Of a stretch of 64,000 nucleotides of DNA, positions 59,291 to 64,000 are shown in pieces. Under the pieces are notes generated by a model. It was not told where the DNA came from. It was given only the letters and a program-made list of their open reading frames with translations, and did no database searches. The DNA lies in NCBI RefSeq assembly GCF_001949145.1, contig NW_019091418.1, positions 1,411,410 through 1,475,409 of the forward strand, in the 5' to 3' direction. Origin of the DNA: Acanthaster planci. Its lineage: Eukaryota; Echinodermata; Asteroidea; Valvatida; Acanthasteridae. A program made the position numbers and the translations under genes. Positions within the stretch are counted from its first letter, which is position 1, and each line of letters starts with the position of its first letter.

Positions 59291-60639
59291 TTTTCACGGA
59301 CAGTTTGCATGAAGTTTGGGTAAAACTGGACCAATTGAAAGGGAAATTTGTTCAACATTGTAAATAGCTAATACATTGTAATTAGTTAACATTCGCTGCA
59401 AATCCTAACTCGTGGAAGAAAGATTGTCTGGCCCTTTTTTTTCTGCGCTCCATACTTCTATGTTGTTCACGTCACACATGAGTTAGGCCTACTGGCCACA
59501 ATGAATTTATTCTGAAGTCCCTACATTTCTTACGCATGTTAAAAAACTTTGTCAAACTATGAGTAAAATTGAAATTGCGACAAAGCCCCTTCGGAATGTA
59601 GACAGCTCGTGTTTGACGCGTCGGCGAAGTTAAAAGAATAATTTCTCTAAAGACAATGTAAGAAAAAAGCAATACCAACAACTACAGATACTGTAGTTCA
59701 TTTCACATACACATGTAGGCCTATATATAAGCCTTTTACACCTGAGTCTGTTTTTACCACTGTTTGATTTTGGAGGGAGGATGGTGAAGGTTATACAAGC
59801 CTAGGTTCTCCTCTTAGAAATAACTTCTAGTTCAGCTATGGCAGACGGGTAGCTATAGGTTGAGATGAAGCGATAACCCCATCCTATGGCAACACATGCA
59901 CCTTAGACTAAACACCAGATATGTGTCCGACGTTTTACCTCTACTTTTTCTATTTTGTCGAGTGGTGAAGCGTTCGCAAGGGATAGCTATTTTGGAGCGG
60001 GCGCTAGGGGCCGTTTGCCTGCAGGCAGAATTCTTGCATTTATATCTCTCTGATTATAAAGTTACATGGCCTCTTAGCATGCAGAGCGTTGCATGCTAGT
60101 CCTGAACACTGGAATTATAATCTCGATATGCTTCATTTCAACATTTTCAACATTTTCTCCGCTTGGATTGATTAAAAATCCACGTTCATTTCAGTGATGA
60201 TCCATACACACAAAAATGAATCCAGTGCATGCCATACAAAACAACGACCTTGAAAAAATGATGGCTTTATTTCGTATTTTATTTAGTACTTGAATAACAA
60301 GTTTTTGTTAAGTATCATTTTGTTCTTTTTCCCCTTTTGTCATGGCAAATGTCTTCATAATTGGTACTAGTCTACGTCAAATGTAACAACCCCGTAGCAT
60401 ATATACGTGGCAAATTTTTCTAAAGGAACAACACTGTCACAAAAAGCTAATTAAAAAGCAGTTATATAAATCAAGGGCAGAGAAAGCAAGACTTTTTGAG
60501 AGTAGTTCACTTACATAAGAAAAACGACAAGTCGGGGTTCATTACAGGCCATCAAGCATGTACGTTAAAGGTCAGGGTTTTAATCATTCTCTTTTTTTGT
60601 CTTATCGTTCAACGATCCATATCACTGTGCCTGCTTACA

Positions 60640-60880
60640 CTTCATTTCCCTACCCGTCTCTCCCCGGGCATTGTTCAAAATATCCCCTGGCGAAACCCGC
60701 TCTCTCTCCTGCGCAGAAGTCTTAATTTCATTTGTCCAGCGCGACTACAGAATCAACACGTTTTTAAGCGGGAATCTCTCCCGAGGCCGCGATGGCCTGG
60801 ACTTGGACGTTACAACGCACCCGCCGAGGCACGATTTCCCCTATGGCTACCATGGGCCCTGCGGATGATAATGGAGGGAA
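60640..60880. promoter_or_regulatory. CpG-rich patch
   Basis: Clustered CpG words (cccgaggccgcgatggcctg near 60,780 and caacgcacccgccgaggcac near 60,813) occur with overlapping open frames on the + strand (60,496-61,046) that match no family I recognise. Confidence 0.2.
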
Positions 60881-62472
60881 CAAATCGATTGTCAGTCGGT
60901 TAAAGGTCATCGACCATGTACAGCAACGTGCATCTATTCAGGCGTTTGACCAACCAAGTAGAGTCTTTGTATATCCAGTGCAATATCTATCCACATCTAT
61001 AGCAAGCACCATCTTGCAAGTCTGCATTTTCTTTCATGAAAGTTAGTGATTTTTTTCTGCAGGGGAAGTTCTCCACCCGCCTCCTAAACACCAGGGGCAG
61101 GCTTAAACGATTGTCTGATTTGGACAGCCGCTCTCCTGGACTAAAATTCTCGGCGTGCTGCTCGGCAGATGTTTCTAGCTGATTGATTTCAAGGACCTCA
61201 TTCTGTGGAACATTTCTGAGGAATTTTTGGCCTTTGTTGTTGACAAAACAGGAAAATTGTTTTGAATTTCGCAACGACTTTTGAACACGGTCTAAAACTG
61301 CAATACAAAACGCGGGGCCATTTATGTGAACTCTCAGTGAAATTTCAGTTGATTTCTGAAGGTATCGGGGTAAGACCATTGACCTACCATTGAACCTCCC
61401 CTGGAAATGATGTGCCCTATTTTCAGCGATCTTCTCAGCAAAGAGCAAATTCAAAGGCAGTCTTACATTTTTCTCTCAGCATGGGACTGGTTTCACTCAC
61501 AACCTCATGGTTATAAATTTTTCAGCAGAGGGACCTGGAAGGGGTTGGTCCACAAAAAGTGGGTGGGGCGGGCGCCTATATGACACACCTCCACATGATG
61601 TCCGTTATATTAATTTGCGCTGACAGATGTCCACAACAGTTACCGGCTAAAAAGTAGTTCGAAGTTATTTCGGTAGGAATTCAACACACAGCCATCAATA
61701 ATTTTACCTTCAGTAATACATCAACCATCAGAAAGTGATAACATATCCTTAAAACCAAATTAAGCAGGGGAAATATTGAAGCATTCGTAAACACAATTTT
61801 TAGACCCGTCTCATAGGGTTTGTGCACAGGGTGTCAAGTTATGTCTGGGTATGGAACTCTTTCCAGAAAGGGCCTCATCCGTTGCCCTTCCTGTGTGTTG
61901 ATACCTTAATACCATGTGTGCTTGAGGCAATGAAGATGGATGTCGGTCGTCCCTCGAGATCTGATAAAAATGAAAAATCATGCAACGTGTCAAATGTGTA
62001 CACCGTTGCACCCCCGGTCCGTAACTCGCCCAATCACTTACGATACTCTGCCGAAGACGCACAGCTGGTTTGGCCTGAGTGAATGGGCCAAACGCTCACT
62101 TCGGGCTCACTGTCGAAACCGATTATTTTGAATATACTCTGCACACGTCTACCGGCCACAAAGTTCCTTATTCATGTACATTACTGACTTAATCAACGGA
62201 GCTCATGTGATTCCTGTCTTCTCCTTGAGTGACTCCATTGTCTGAATGCAGAAGCACATTTTCCGAAAATTCTAAAAGTGTCAGACGCTACTGAGAATGT
62301 TCCGGGTATGCCACTCTTGGAATTGATGATGGTTCGAATCCTGACTGTCACAAACGTACCAGTGTCCGAAATTGTACTCCAGTACAATGCTAGGTTCACA
62401 GCCTTGTGTCGTGACTGTACTATGAGATGAATTGAATGACCGCTTCGCGACCAGTATTTGTAATGCCGTGGA

Positions 62473-62497
62473 CCACATTGGCGCTTTGCCAATGTGG
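62473..62497. other. Perfect 10-bp hairpin
   Basis: ccacattggc, a five-base loop (gcttt) and gccaatgtgg form a perfect stem. It does not match the histone mRNA stem-loop. Function unknown; short stems of this size can be chance. Confidence 0.5.
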
Positions 62498-64000
62498 CGT
62501 CACTGGAACGACTTCGCTCTCAACTTTCGTCTCGTCGACGTTTCACATAATTATGTCATTGCGGAAATTATCAGCATGGTATCACTTCTACAGTGTGAAA
62601 AGCAGCTTTGATTAATCAAGATGTCTTGTCAATGTATTCAACTTAGTCCAAGCAATTAACGTCGATATCCCCATTTTATTGGATATAAGACAATTGTTAA
62701 ATAAATTCACCACTTTCCATACTTTGAACGTTTCCAACTTCGCGCAAAACTAGTCCGTTTTTCATTCGATAAGATGTCATAAATATGACAACATTTTAAA
62801 ACAATGCATAAATCACTACAGACCTGGTTTCCGAATGTTTCAGTGTAGGAATTACATTGTACAGTTTCTACATGCCCTTAATGGTAAGGTGCAAAACCAT
62901 GAAATCTTGGGTTTTACAATGTGGCATTCTTCCAACCCTAACAAGATGTTCTTGCTGCATTGGGAGTATATCATTAATCGTTACTGTTAGAGGCGTCCTG
63001 TATATCAAACAGCTTTTCAAAGCACCGATTGACCGTCGCATCGGTCATTACTTCCCTCACATACCAGCACGGAACAAACAAATGACAAGCGTGCTTTTTT
63101 TTTTATTTTTTTTTTTTACGAATCCCAAAAATTTACTGCAGATTGTAGGGAAATTTACAGCCTTTCTTCTTATATTTTTTCATGACACTGCTCACCTGCC
63201 GCTTTCACAAGTGGCTGTATTTTGCAACCAAGTCATGTCAACAAAACCACAGAGTTCGTAGACAGAATTTATCAACAGTGACAGCTCAGGTTATCATATC
63301 GAACTCTGTAAGACTACCAACTGCAATATATAAATTTTGATGCCCACCACTTCGTATCGTTTCACCGATTTAACACCAAATCAGAGTTCGTTTAGGTCTG
63401 TGGGAAGGGTCAAAGTGAAATTTTCCACAAAGCAAGTCGACTGTAGAATACCAACAGTTCAGTATGTTTGCTCTTGGATTCCACGTCATGTCTTGGACTG
63501 TGAAAAACGGTCTTCGTACTTCGTTTGCGAAAAAAAAATAAAATAAAAAAAACTACAGGTGCTAGAACGTCGATTTTGCCGTGTGGGCCCAGGTGTTTGC
63601 CGTGGAATCTTGACCACTGGATGTGATTTCCCCTGGAGTTTTATCAAACAATAGCTGTAGGCCTACTGGCTTTATGTCACCGCTGGCTCGCAGGCAAACT
63701 AACTTGTTTCACCAATGCGTCCGTTCGCTGCAAATTGTCAAAATGACTAGTTTTAATTTTATCAACGGGCCAAGGCAGTGCAATTTGGATATATTTTCCT
63801 CTAAATCCTGTGAGACCCACTGAACCTGATTTTTAAATGTTTGTACATAGGTAATTTGTTTTTTATTTTTAAGCTATATAATGCGAAATTACGTATTGGA
63901 ATAGAAGGACAAAATGTATGTCGTCTTAAAACTTCCTTGTTATTGCTATTTCTACACTGCAATATTTCCTTATTCGGGGGATATCTTGCTGTGATGAATT

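Larger units (their letters stand above)
55950..64000. other. Gene desert, third part
   Basis: No exon or RNA gene was recognised. Contents: a 21-bp tandem repeat at 58,592-58,657, CpG-rich patches near 59.10-59.29 and 60.64-60.88 kb, a perfect hairpin at 62,473-62,497 and repeated TAGGCCTA words (58,005; 59,261; 59,485; 59,716; 63,659). A minus-strand frame of 155 codons at 60,987-61,454 is the longest here; it matches no family I know. Confidence 0.55.

Noticed and set aside
62331-62355. B-box-like ggttcgaatcc suggesting a tRNA
   Set aside because: No A box at the right distance, and neither the T stem nor the acceptor ends pair.
1-64000. CRISPR arrays, operons, prophage or bacterial defence genes
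   Set aside because: The window is eukaryotic, with spliced exons and no spaced direct-repeat array; the tandem repeats found are contiguous.

Overview
This is a eukaryotic window with introns, no operons, GT-AG splice junctions, several families of small inverted-repeat elements and one assembly gap (839 N). Short TACATG/GTACATGTAC and TAGGCCTA words are dispersed through it. Together these suggest a marine deuterostome invertebrate, with an echinoderm or hemichordate the best guess. That is an impression from repeat style, not a proof; no search could be run. || The one gene I am confident of lies on the + strand, from about 8.04 kb to 28.36 kb. Nine exons join in one unbroken frame and encode about 1,556 residues: a basic N-terminal segment, three spectrin repeats, a very long acidic and probably disordered region on a single 920-codon exon, one transmembrane helix, and a C-terminal KASH peptide ending in PPPQ. 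This is the architecture of a nesprin-like outer-nuclear-membrane protein that would bind SUN proteins in the perinuclear space and link the nucleus to the cytoskeleton (LINC complex). No actin-binding CH domains are visible, so it is either a short KASH protein or a short isoform or 3' end of a giant nesprin gene whose other exons lie outside the window. || Layout: 0-5.85 kb is non-coding and dense in TACATG words, with a 53-bp tandem repeat. 5.85-6.25 kb is a CpG-rich candidate promoter. 8.04-28.36 kb is the KASH gene, with introns holding small inverted-repeat elements and a tRNA-like element. 28.36-36.3 kb is 3' flank or long 3' UTR, including a 2-kb pyrimidine-rich block, a 17-bp minisatellite and the gap. 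36.3-64 kb is a gene desert in which the TACATG words almost vanish. It holds scattered CpG-rich blocks, three clear duplicated or inverted repeats, a miRNA-sized hairpin, and one candidate first coding exon at 54.75 kb behind a CCAAT/TATA promoter. || Most open frames outside the KASH gene look like chance frames. The points most worth checking are the KASH gene itself (short N-terminus, shifted luminal cysteine), the abrupt end of the TACATG field near the gene's 3' limit, and the candidate first exon at 54.75 kb.
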